NCBI GenBank assembly: GCA_017853885.1
Contig: JAFMIR010000001.1
Span: 124,001-188,000, forward strand
Length of the DNA stretch: 64,000 bases
Direction: 5' to 3'
DNA from: Prosthecobacter sp.
GTDB taxonomy: Bacteria; Verrucomicrobiota; Verrucomicrobiia; Verrucomicrobiales; Verrucomicrobiaceae
Below, piece by piece: positions 35,386 through 43,461 of the stretch (positions within the stretch are counted from its first letter, which is position 1; each line of letters starts with the position of its first letter). The notes beneath the pieces are model-generated. The model was given only the letters and a program-made list of their open reading frames with translations. It did no database searches and was not told the DNA's origin. The position numbers and the translations under genes were made by a program.

Positions 35386-38300
35386 TCAATGATTGAACAA
35401 GAAAGCCGGAGAATTGATGAGAGCCCAAGCGAGGTCTTGAGCGGCAGTGAGGCGCTTGTTGCCCAGTTGTTTGGCACTCAAATCGCTGTCGCGGCGGAGC
35501 TGAATCAGTTTGGGATCCAACTGAATGGCCTTCTGACTTTCCAGATGTTTTGCCTCCAAGGCGATCAGTTGCGCATCGAGAGGAAGGGGCTTCTTAGCAG
35601 TGGCGAGGGATTTGCGCTCGGTTTGGTAAGGGCGGAATTGGTTGAGGAAGTGAGCGGTGAGTTCAGTACTTTGCTCGGGCGTGCGCTTCATCACCTTGAT
35701 GGCATCGGCGACAGCTTTAGGAACTCCAAAACGAACCAAGGGACTGGTGGTGACCCAAAGACGGAAGCGGCCGGGGTTGTATTTACCGTTTTGGAAGTTG
35801 CTGGTCATTTGGATGCTGAAACTGGTGCCTCCCTCGTTGCTGACGGGCTTTTCAAATTGGAAAGTGGCCTCATGACGGAAGCCTCCTTCGGGGCTGACGG
35901 CCCAGCCGCGGTCGCGATTGCCTTTTTTGAGGGCTTCGGTGACGGGGAAGTTGGCCTGCTCGAAGTCGGCTTTCGGATTTTTGAGCGTCTGGGCGATGCC
36001 CGCGCCACGTTTGCGTTTCGCGTCGGCAGCATCGGTGGTGACGACGAGTTCGCCGAGGACGAAATTGCCATCGGGAGCGGTGCCGGGGCCGTTGGAGGGC
36101 AGGCGGTCATCGGGGAGCATTTCGAGTTTGATGCCGGTGATGCCTTGGAGGTCGGATGTGCCGAGGAGGAGGTAGTTTCCTGCGCTTTGCTTGCCTTCAG
36201 GCAATGGGGTAGCGAGGAAGCTGCCATCGGGCAGTCGTTCGAGCTTCTCGACGCCGCCGGCACGCTGGACCTTGAGATCGAGCAATTGCCACTCGGTGGT
36301 TAGATCGAGGTAGTTTTCCCACTTCGGCTGATTGGTGGGGGCGGTGTCAAAGGCGGCCTTCACCTTCGCTTCAGCGGCTTTGATGGCGGCCTGGCGTGCG
36401 GCTTCCTTCTTCGCGACTTCGGGGGCGATTTTGGCTTTGTAGGTCGTAAGCTCGGTTTGAGCGGCTTGGATGGCCGCGATGCGATCGGCCTCGGCTTTGG
36501 CGATAACGGGCTTTTGCTCGACTTCCTTGGCCTGGAGCGTCGCAGCGAGTGTTTTGTGCTCGGCGTCGAGTCCGGCCATGCTTTCGAGCGCGGCGCTGAT
36601 TTCCTTCTCAGTCGCGTGACGGTTCAGGATACGCATGAAGACGGCGTCGATGAGCTGTTTGTCGTCTTTGATCTCAGCGGTGAGTTTCGCGATGGCGTTG
36701 TTCGAGTCGCTGATGGCATCGCCGACGGTGGGGCCGCTCATCAAGGCCATCACGGGGCCGAGGTTGACGTCGTTGCTGCGTTCGCACTCGCACACGCTTT
36801 CACGAGCCGGACGGCCGAAGTTGGTGAGGAAGCCATCCTGCAGTTTGATCTGCGCATCGGCCAAAGCGGCGGCGCGGGTGCCTTTGGGCACGCCGGGGAT
36901 GTTTGGCATGCTGCCGGTGACGGCGAAGACCGAGTCAAAGAGCACCTCGGCGGGCAGACGGCGAGCCTTAGCGTGGCTGTAATTGATCTTGTCGTCCTCA
37001 TTCCACTTGTTGGTGGCGAGGCTGAGCTGGTAGGTGCGGCTGTTGGCGATGAGTTTCATCAGATGACGCACGTTGAAGCCGCTCTGGATGAATTCGTTCG
37101 TGAGGTATTGCAGCAGCTCGGGATTGCTCGGCGGATTGCCGGCGCGGATGTCGTCGAGCGGTTCGATGACGCCGGTGCCGGTGAGGTAGCCCCAAATGCG
37201 GTTCGCGTAGCTCATGGCGAAGTAGTCGTTCTGCGGGCTGGTCATCCAGGTGGCAAAAGCCTCGCGACGGGAGGTGGCGGCCTTGCTGACGAGTTCGGTG
37301 TCGTAAGGCACTTTCGGCGCGACGGGCTTATTCGTGCGTAGGTGGAGTACGTCACCATCTTTCTTGTCACTCACGATTTCATAAAGCGGCTTCGCGCCCT
37401 CGACGGCACTCCCGCCGATGGTGGCACCCTTCGCGTTCGGATCGGCGGAAAGACCAATCTGCGAGAAGTAAGCCGCCGTTTCATAATATTGATCCATCGT
37501 CCAACGCTCGAAAGGATGATCGTGACACTTGTTGCAGTTGAAGCGAGTGGCCAAGAACAGGTGTGTGGTGTTTTCGACGAGCTCCTCCGGAGTGCGCACC
37601 GTTTTAAAATAAGCCGAGGCTGGATTCTCCTTGTTTGAACCGGTGGCGGTGACGATGCGGTAGGCCATGCGGTCGTAAGGCGTGTTGTCAGCCACCTGCT
37701 GCTTGATCCAAGCGCGCAGACCGGCCGCGCCTTCGGCACCGAGGAATTTAGAGTTCACCTGGAGCATATCGGCCCATTTGTTGGACCAGTGCTCGACGAA
37801 GTCGGGATTGCCGATGAGCTTGTCGATCACTTCGCCGCGTTTCACCCGCACATCGCGCTTGTCGGCGAGGAAGGCAGTGACTTCCTCGGTCTTCGGCGGC
37901 AGGCCGGTGAGGTCGAGGTGGATGCGACGAAGGAAGTCCTCATCACTGCAGAGTCCACTAGGCTCGATTTTCATGCGCTGCCACTTTTGCGCGACGAGTT
38001 GATCGATCTTGTTCCACGTTTCAGGCTGCTTCCATGCAAAGCCGGTGCGGTCACCCATGACGGTGATTGTCGTGGCGGCATAAGCACCCTCAAAGCGAGC
38101 GAGGATTGGCGCCTCGCCACGACGTAGGCTCGTCATGAGGCCTTTCTTGTCGGCTTCGATGACCTCACCGTTGCCACTTTCGAGGAAGGCCTCAGCCGTG
38201 ACGTCTTTGACATAGCCATCAGCATACCGGGCGATGACGCGCATCTGCTGGCGGCTGCCGATCTTCTCAATAACTGGATTTTTGGGACTGACCTCAATGC

Positions 38301-40488
38301 TGGTGACACGTGGCGTTTTCAAATCAACCTTCGCGCCTTGGCTGATCCAGGCTTTGAGCGATTCATAGTAAAGCTCGCCTGGGACGGTGAGCTGTCCACC
38401 TTCATGCGGCACGGCACCGCTGGCCTTGAGTAGCATCAACGAATGCTCAGGCGAGGCCACATTCGCCCTGCGGCTGGCAAGTTCATCCGCATAAGCGAGC
38501 ACGTCGTAAATCGGATCGTAACCTCGCAGCGAGAGTTTGAAACCCGCTTTGCCATCCTTCGCACCATGGCAGGTGCCTTGGTTGCAACCCAGCTTGGACG
38601 TGATGGGCATAACATCGCGGACATAATCCGGTTTCAGTGCCACGTTCAGGCCGCTGACATTGGTGGGCACGCTGGCAGTGCGCCCCATGAAGCTGATGTT
38701 AACCACTGTGTTACCATCTTTGTCCGGACGCACCATGCCGCGGGAGTCAATCTGCACCACGTCACTCTTCGCGGCGGTGATTTTAGCCATGCGAGTGACA
38801 TCGGCCCGAGTGCCGTCGCTCATCTTCGCCATGATCAGGAGCTGGGCGTATTCAGTGGGCTTGCCAATCTTGATGTTCGCTGGCTCGACCTCGATGGAGG
38901 CAACCGTAGGGCCGGTATGCAGCGTCTCTAGCTTGTCGTCCTTTTTCACGTCTACACGGACGGTGTCGTCCGCGAGGACGTCGCTGGCAGCGAGCACTTT
39001 TTCCTTCACGAGAGGCACAGAGGCGAATTCCTTCGCGATCTTGCCCGTGGCGATGTCGATGAGGCGGATCTGGCCGTCTTGGCCCGCTGCGGCGACCCTT
39101 TTGCCATCGGGCGAGAAGGTCACGCTGAACACGCCGCTCGGCACCGGCGTGCTAATGAGCAGCTTCACGTCCTTGACGATCCAGTCGTCGAGCTCCTTGC
39201 CTTTGCCGTTCACGGTTTCGACGATCTTTTTCACCTCAGGTGGCATGTCGCTCGAATACTCGCTGCTGTAGATGTTGATCGTGCCGCTGCCTTCAAACGA
39301 TGCGCCGGCGGCGATGCGCTTGCCATCGGGCGCAAAATCGACGCCGAAGATGCGGCCCTGCATTGCGGGGAATTTGCGGATGAGGTTGGCGTTGTCGCCG
39401 ATGACGCGCTTCGTGATGCGCTCCATGCGGTAAATCGCGGGCACGCCATCAGTGCCTCCGATCAGCACTTCGTTGCGCTGCGGATGACGCGCCAGCACCT
39501 GTACACCGCCTTTGAGAGCACCGGGCGTGATGGAAGTGATGTTGTCGATGAAGCGCTGCGTGGTGACCTCGGTGAGCTTCACGCTCATGTCGCGGCCGCA
39601 GGAGACGACGTGCTTGCCATCCACGCCCCATACAGTGTCAAGCACCCAGTCGCTGTGGCCTCCCATAAAGAGCGTTTCGGTGCCAGTAGACACATCAATG
39701 GCCCGCACGGCATTGTCTGCGCAGCCAAACGCGAGCTGCTTGCCATCTGGCGACCAGCTCGCGCCATAGATTGTGTCAAATGTCAGCGATTTAGACAACT
39801 CGAGCTTCTTCGCCTCTACGTCCCAGATTTGAATTTCGCCCATGCGTGCTGGGCTGCCGCCAGTAACGGCAATTTTTTTACCATCAGGCGACCACGCGAG
39901 CTTCTGGATGCGCTCTGCCAGACCCACGAGCCGTGCAACAAGGCCGCTGCCGTCCGCTTTATGTATCAAGACCTCATGATAACCTGCCACCGCAATCATC
40001 GCACCATCCGGCGAATATTCGAGCGACGTAACTGCAGGCGCAGTGACATACACCGGTGGATGCGCCATGTCATATTGCGCCTTCGCTGTTGCGGGCGTGT
40101 CGTCCTTCGCGCCCTCATTGATCCAGCGCTCGATCAGCGCGATCTGCGTCGCGTGCAAAGGCTCAGCCTTCTGAGGCATTTCTGCCTTGCCACTCGCGCC
40201 AGGTTTGATGAGCTTGAGCAAATTTGACTCCGCCGCTTTCCCCGGCACCACCGCCACCGCCTCCTCGCCGCCCTTCAGCAACGCCGTGAACTCCGTCATA
40301 ATGTAGTCTCCCTTTTTTTTCGCAGGCTGATGGCAACCATTGCACTGCGCTTGGAAGATGGGGCGGATGTGCTTGTAAAATGACACCGGCTTGGAGGGGT
40401 CGATGCCCTCCTCCTTCTTCGGCATCTGCGCAAAGGAGGTGGTGGACAAAACAAGCACTGAGGCGAAAAGACGCTTCTTCATAGTCAT
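35386..40488 (-). CDS. giant exported WD40 / planctomycete cytochrome c / DUF1549 / DUF1553 protein
   Basis: 1700 residues from the ATG at 40488 (a second in-frame ATG is at 40482), opening a signal peptide cleaved near residue 20. Domains in order: planctomycete cytochrome c-like domain with C49-N-G-C52-H53; a WD40-type propeller at about 150-500 ('YSPDGAMIAVAG', 'WSPDGKKIAVTG', 'WSPDGKQLAFGC'); a Big2-like Ig segment; a second cytochrome-like region with C635-x4-C640-H641; another Ig-like segment; DUF1549 (about 835-1045) with a third motif C985-x-x-C988-H989; DUF1553 (about 1080-1300); a Lys/Ala-rich coiled coil (about 1305-1380); and a beta-rich C-terminal domain. WD40 plus PSD1-type proteins are known from Planctomycetes and Verrucomicrobia, but their function is not. 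It should work in the periplasm or on the surface. It diverges from the small coiled-coil gene across 139 bases. Confidence 0.88.
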   Translation of the reverse strand: MTMKKRLFASVLVLSTTSFAQMPKKEEGIDPSKPVSFYKHIRPIFQAQCNGCHQPAKKKGDYIMTEFTALLKGGEEAVAVVPGKAAESNLLKLIKPGASGKAEMPQKAEPLHATQIALIERWINEGAKDDTPATAKAQYDMAHPPVYVTAPAVTSLEYSPDGAMIAVAGYHEVLIHKADGSGLVARLVGLAERIQKLAWSPDGKKIAVTGGSPARMGEIQIWDVEAKKLELSKSLTFDTIYGASWSPDGKQLAFGCADNAVRAIDVSTGTETLFMGGHSDWVLDTVWGVDGKHVVSCGRDMSVKLTEVTTQRFIDNITSITPGALKGGVQVLARHPQRNEVLIGGTDGVPAIYRMERITKRVIGDNANLIRKFPAMQGRIFGVDFAPDGKRIAAGASFEGSGTINIYSSEYSSDMPPEVKKIVETVNGKGKELDDWIVKDVKLLISTPVPSGVFSVTFSPDGKRVAAAGQDGQIRLIDIATGKIAKEFASVPLVKEKVLAASDVLADDTVRVDVKKDDKLETLHTGPTVASIEVEPANIKIGKPTEYAQLLIMAKMSDGTRADVTRMAKITAAKSDVVQIDSRGMVRPDKDGNTVVNISFMGRTASVPTNVSGLNVALKPDYVRDVMPITSKLGCNQGTCHGAKDGKAGFKLSLRGYDPIYDVLAYADELASRRANVASPEHSLMLLKASGAVPHEGGQLTVPGELYYESLKAWISQGAKVDLKTPRVTSIEVSPKNPVIEKIGSRQQMRVIARYADGYVKDVTAEAFLESGNGEVIEADKKGLMTSLRRGEAPILARFEGAYAATTITVMGDRTGFAWKQPETWNKIDQLVAQKWQRMKIEPSGLCSDEDFLRRIHLDLTGLPPKTEEVTAFLADKRDVRVKRGEVIDKLIGNPDFVEHWSNKWADMLQVNSKFLGAEGAAGLRAWIKQQVADNTPYDRMAYRIVTATGSNKENPASAYFKTVRTPEELVENTTHLFLATRFNCNKCHDHPFERWTMDQYYETAAYFSQIGLSADPNAKGATIGGSAVEGAKPLYEIVSDKKDGDVLHLRTNKPVAPKVPYDTELVSKAATSRREAFATWMTSPQNDYFAMSYANRIWGYLTGTGVIEPLDDIRAGNPPSNPELLQYLTNEFIQSGFNVRHLMKLIANSRTYQLSLATNKWNEDDKINYSHAKARRLPAEVLFDSVFAVTGSMPNIPGVPKGTRAAALADAQIKLQDGFLTNFGRPARESVCECERSNDVNLGPVMALMSGPTVGDAISDSNNAIAKLTAEIKDDKQLIDAVFMRILNRHATEKEISAALESMAGLDAEHKTLAATLQAKEVEQKPVIAKAEADRIAAIQAAQTELTTYKAKIAPEVAKKEAARQAAIKAAEAKVKAAFDTAPTNQPKWENYLDLTTEWQLLDLKVQRAGGVEKLERLPDGSFLATPLPEGKQSAGNYLLLGTSDLQGITGIKLEMLPDDRLPSNGPGTAPDGNFVLGELVVTTDAADAKRKRGAGIAQTLKNPKADFEQANFPVTEALKKGNRDRGWAVSPEGGFRHEATFQFEKPVSNEGGTSFSIQMTSNFQNGKYNPGRFRLWVTTSPLVRFGVPKAVADAIKVMKRTPEQSTELTAHFLNQFRPYQTERKSLATAKKPLPLDAQLIALEAKHLESQKAIQLDPKLIQLRRDSDLSAKQLGNKRLTAAQDLAWALINSPAFLFNH

Positions 40489-40627
40489 GGGATGATTGGG
40501 GTGAGAAAAAACGGGCGAAAAGACACAATCCTTGCGATTCCACTCCGTAGGGCGGAATCGTCCATGCAGGAGGGTTGCATGCCAGACTGTCGCAACAAAA
40601 CCGGTCCTCCGACGTTTCAACTTCGCC

Positions 40628-41263
40628 ATGAAACCGATACTCCTCATCCTCTCCATCCTAGCCGCTGCTAGCGGCCTGATTTGCGCTCAGGACGCGCATG
40701 GAAACCCAAAGCAGGCTTTTGAGCAGCTTATGGAAAAAGCCCGCGACGCCAAAAACGCCGGCCGATTCGATGAAGCGCGCGAACTGTCGGAGAAGGGCGA
40801 AAAGCTCCGCCGTGAAATGCACGAGCTGCGCATGAAAAAGCCGCAGCAAGGCCCGCCTGAAAAGAAGCCGGACGCTAAGCACGCCCAGCATCCGCCGATG
40901 AAGGGCACAGGCCCTGGGCCAGAGCGCTTCGAGCACGTGATGCAGGCCGTGCAGCACCTTCACGCCGCCGGCATGCACGATGTGGCCGAAAACCTGCAAC
41001 GCATGGCCGAGAGCGTGCGCCACGAGATGCAGGAGCACATGAAACGCGAACACGCGGCCGAACAGTCCCACAAGAAGCCGATGCTGGAAGCGAAACCCGC
41101 CCCGCAGAAAAAGCACGCGCCGGAGCCTCAACCGGGCGAACAAGTCAAAAAGCACGCCGTGCCTGCTGGCGAACTCACCGAGCTTCACCAGGAAGTCCGC
41201 CGCCTTCAAGAGCAGGTCGAACGGCTCGCAGGCGAGGTGAAGAAGCAAGCACAGCCGAAATAA
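40628..41263 (+). CDS. small exported coiled-coil protein, His/Lys/Glu-rich
   Basis: 211 residues from the ATG at 40628, which starts a signal peptide ('ILLILSILAAASGLICA-QD'). The rest is highly charged: a helical segment with 'FEQLMEKARDAKNAGRFDEA' (TPR-like), a Pro/Lys/His linker, a second helix pair ('FEHVMQAVQHLHAAGMHDVAE', which echoes the first), another Pro/Lys/His linker and a C-terminal coiled coil ('ELHQEVRRLQEQVERLAGEV'). I do not recognise a family; similar proteins occur in Verrucomicrobia and Planctomycetes next to exported large proteins. The many His residues could bind metal, but that is inference. It diverges from the giant protein gene and converges with hemW (9-base gap). 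Confidence 0.72.
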   Translation: MKPILLILSILAAASGLICAQDAHGNPKQAFEQLMEKARDAKNAGRFDEARELSEKGEKLRREMHELRMKKPQQGPPEKKPDAKHAQHPPMKGTGPGPERFEHVMQAVQHLHAAGMHDVAENLQRMAESVRHEMQEHMKREHAAEQSHKKPMLEAKPAPQKKHAPEPQPGEQVKKHAVPAGELTELHQEVRRLQEQVERLAGEVKKQAQPK

Positions 41264-41272
41264 GAAGCGACT

Positions 41273-42361
41273 TCAACCCATCAACGCCACGGCGATGGGA
41301 TCGACGAGCGGTTTGCCGGTGCGGGTGAGCCGCACGAAGGCCTCATCATACTCGAGCAGGCCTTGATCCCGCAGTGTGTCGAGCATGCGACGTTGGTCGG
41401 ACGTGATGAGATCAAGAGGCAGGCCTAGCCCTGTGCGGAGTTCGAGGCCGAAGCGTTCCGTGCGACGATCTTCCGCAGTAAGTTCTTCCATATCGGTCAC
41501 CGTGCTTTCACCCGCGAGGGTGAGGGCGATGTAGCGATCGGTATCCGGCAAATTTTTCCAGCGACGGCCCGCCATAGTCGAGAAGGCTCCGGGACCGATA
41601 CCAAGATAGTCCGCGCCGAGCCAGTAGGCCTCGTTGTGGACGCTTCGATGGCCAGCTTTGGCATAATTGGAAATTTCGTAGTGCTCGAAGCCGGCCGCCT
41701 CCAAAAGGTCAATGGCGAGATGAAAGAAATCGGCATCTCGGGACTCATCGGTTTGGAATTCTCCCTTTCGGAGTCGGCGAAAGAAATCGGTGTCCTCCTC
41801 ATAATTGAGATTGTAGGCCGAGATGTGGTCCGGTTTCAGAAAGAGGGAATGCTCGAGCGTTTGCCGCCAAGTCTCGAGCTCTTGACCGGGGATCGAAAAC
41901 ATCAAGTCGAGGCTCAAGCTGGGAAAATTTGCCTCACGCAGCACCTGCCATGTCTGTTCGGCCTCGTCAGGCGAGTGATCACGACCTAGGGTTTTCAATG
42001 TATTGGCATCCCATGCTTGGATGCCGAGGGAGACTCGTGTAACGGCCAACTCCCTCATGATTGCCGCTTTGGAAGGCGTCACGGTTCGAGGATTGGCTTC
42101 CATCGTGAATTCGACCAGATCACTGAGGTCGAGACGCTCGCGCAGTCCCCTTAGTAAGCGCTCCAGATGCGTATCACTCAACATGGTGGGCGTGCCGCCG
42201 CCGAAAAAGATTGTCTTCGGCTTGAGCGGTTGCTTTTCGACTTCCTTCAGCAGCGCATCGACAAACGCTGTCATATCCGTCCCACCCGGTGTGTGCTTGT
42301 GAAAGCTGCAATATGGGCAGATGCGGTGGCAGAAGGGAATATGGACGTAGAGGTGATGCAA
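41273..42361 (-). CDS. hemW: HemW-type radical SAM heme chaperone
   Basis: 362 residues. The radical-SAM cluster motif is at the N-terminus: C11-H-R-I-C15-P-Y-C18 ('YVHIPFCHRICPYCSF'), with 'IFFGGGTPTMLS' for SAM binding and 'RVSLGIQAWD' and 'SLDLMFSIPGQ' of the HemN/HemW family. Coproporphyrinogen dehydrogenase HemN has an extra N-terminal region and a fourth Cys (CxxxCxxCxC), which is not present here ('CSF'), so HemW, a heme-insertion chaperone, is preferred. The C-terminal 'HNEAYWLGADYLGIGPGAFS' is family-typical. It diverges from the squalene/phytoene-synthase gene over 70 bases that contain a perfect 11-bp inverted repeat. Confidence 0.88.
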   Translation of the reverse strand: MHHLYVHIPFCHRICPYCSFHKHTPGGTDMTAFVDALLKEVEKQPLKPKTIFFGGGTPTMLSDTHLERLLRGLRERLDLSDLVEFTMEANPRTVTPSKAAIMRELAVTRVSLGIQAWDANTLKTLGRDHSPDEAEQTWQVLREANFPSLSLDLMFSIPGQELETWRQTLEHSLFLKPDHISAYNLNYEEDTDFFRRLRKGEFQTDESRDADFFHLAIDLLEAAGFEHYEISNYAKAGHRSVHNEAYWLGADYLGIGPGAFSTMAGRRWKNLPDTDRYIALTLAGESTVTDMEELTAEDRRTERFGLELRTGLGLPLDLITSDQRRMLDTLRDQGLLEYDEAFVRLTRTGKPLVDPIAVALMG

Positions 42362-42379
42362 GGGAGTTACGTTGTTGAC

Positions 42380-42416
42380 GCTTTAGCGTGCTTTCAGGGT
42401 GATGACACGCTAAAGC
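42380..42416. promoter_or_regulatory. perfect 11-bp inverted repeat between divergent genes
   Basis: GCTTTAGCGTG (42380-42390) and CACGCTAAAGC (42406-42416) are exact reverse complements separated by 15 bases. The element occupies the middle of the 70-base spacer between hemW and the squalene/phytoene-synthase-like gene, so it lies in both promoter regions. It could be a regulator site for both genes or a cruciform/RNA hairpin at the 5' end of either transcript. Confidence 0.55.
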
Positions 42417-42431
42417 ATAAACAACCTTACC

Positions 42432-43406
42432 ATGTCCGACGAAACCCATCATGAACGCGAACTTGGCGGCCAGTTGCTGGCAGCGGTGTCGCGGTCGTTT
42501 TATCTCACGCTGAAGGCGCTGCCGAAAGAGCTGCGGGAACCGATTTCGCTCGCTTACCTGCTGGCGAGAACGGCGGATACCATCGCGGACACGGCGAGTG
42601 TGGACGTGGTGGTGCGGCTGGATTCTCTGGCGCAGTATCGCTTGCTCGTCAAAAATGGTGGCGAAGGTGACAAGCTCGCAAAGATGCTTCGCGAGCAGTT
42701 TTGCCCGAAACAGAGTGATGACGCGGAACGACGGTTGATGGAAAAATTCGCGGATGGCATTGCTTGGCTACAAACAATGAAACCGCGACCTCTCGCGGCG
42801 ATTCAGAGCGTGCTGGAGCACATCATCGATGGGCAGATGCTCGACATCCGCCGCTTTCCTTCTGATGGAAAACTGCGTCGCCTTGCGAATGAAACCGAGC
42901 TCGACGACTACACCTGGCTCGTGGCAGGCTGTGTGGGTGAGTTTTGGACCCAACTCTGCGCCAGCGAGCTGCCGGGATCACTCGATCCAAAGGTCACGAC
43001 AGAGCAAATGCAGGCTTGGGGTGCCCGAATGGGCAAGGGCCTACAACTCATCAACATCCTGCGTGATATCGGCGAGGATACCCGCAATGGGCGCTGCTAC
43101 CTGCCGTGCGAGCTCGAGCAACTTCAAGCCGAGTGGCGGCACTGGCTCCGAACCTGTGTGGAGCATCTCGAATGCGGCCTGAGCTACGTGAAGCATCTTG
43201 CGCATGGCAAACTGCGTTATGCCACCGCCTTGCCCCTGCTGCTGGGCATCCAAACCCTGTCCAAAATGCGCGGCGAGACCTGGGAAGAGGTCATGAAGGG
43301 CGTCAAAATTTCCCGCCTCGATGTCGCGAGCATTTTGGCACAGGCTATGATCGCGTGCCGTAATCCGGAAGCTTTGGAGCGGCTGTATCGGAAATTGGAA
43401 GCATGA
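42432..43406 (+). CDS. squalene/phytoene synthase-family protein
   Basis: 324 residues with both Asp-rich prenyl-diphosphate motifs: D49-T-I-A-D53 ('LLARTADTIADT') and D212-I-G-E-D216 ('INILRDIGEDTRNGRCYLP'). The segment 'SRSFYLTLKALP' near residue 20 is also diagnostic. These enzymes join two prenyl diphosphates head to head. The sequence resembles squalene-synthase or HpnD-type members rather than phytoene synthase, but I see no hpn or carotenoid gene next to it to decide. The product may be squalene for hopanoids or a carotenoid precursor. It is followed 55 bases later by an MDR dehydrogenase on the same strand. Confidence 0.87.
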   Translation: MSDETHHERELGGQLLAAVSRSFYLTLKALPKELREPISLAYLLARTADTIADTASVDVVVRLDSLAQYRLLVKNGGEGDKLAKMLREQFCPKQSDDAERRLMEKFADGIAWLQTMKPRPLAAIQSVLEHIIDGQMLDIRRFPSDGKLRRLANETELDDYTWLVAGCVGEFWTQLCASELPGSLDPKVTTEQMQAWGARMGKGLQLINILRDIGEDTRNGRCYLPCELEQLQAEWRHWLRTCVEHLECGLSYVKHLAHGKLRYATALPLLLGIQTLSKMRGETWEEVMKGVKISRLDVASILAQAMIACRNPEALERLYRKLEA

Positions 43407-43461
43407 AAGTTCGTTGCCTCGTAACAGCTTCGATGCTCCATGCTTGCCCCTTCCCTGCCCT

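Noticed and set aside
39079-40227. Long plus-strand open frame (382 codons) antisense to the giant protein gene
   Set aside because: It is the mirror of a well-supported gene with WD40 and cytochrome motifs; its translation has no recognisable domain and no signal peptide. High G+C content creates such antisense frames throughout the window.
41273-42361. Call of the radical SAM gene as hemN (coproporphyrinogen III dehydrogenase)
   Set aside because: The fourth Cys of the HemN motif is replaced ('CSF' instead of C-x-C) and the N-terminal extension of HemN is missing, so HemW fits better.
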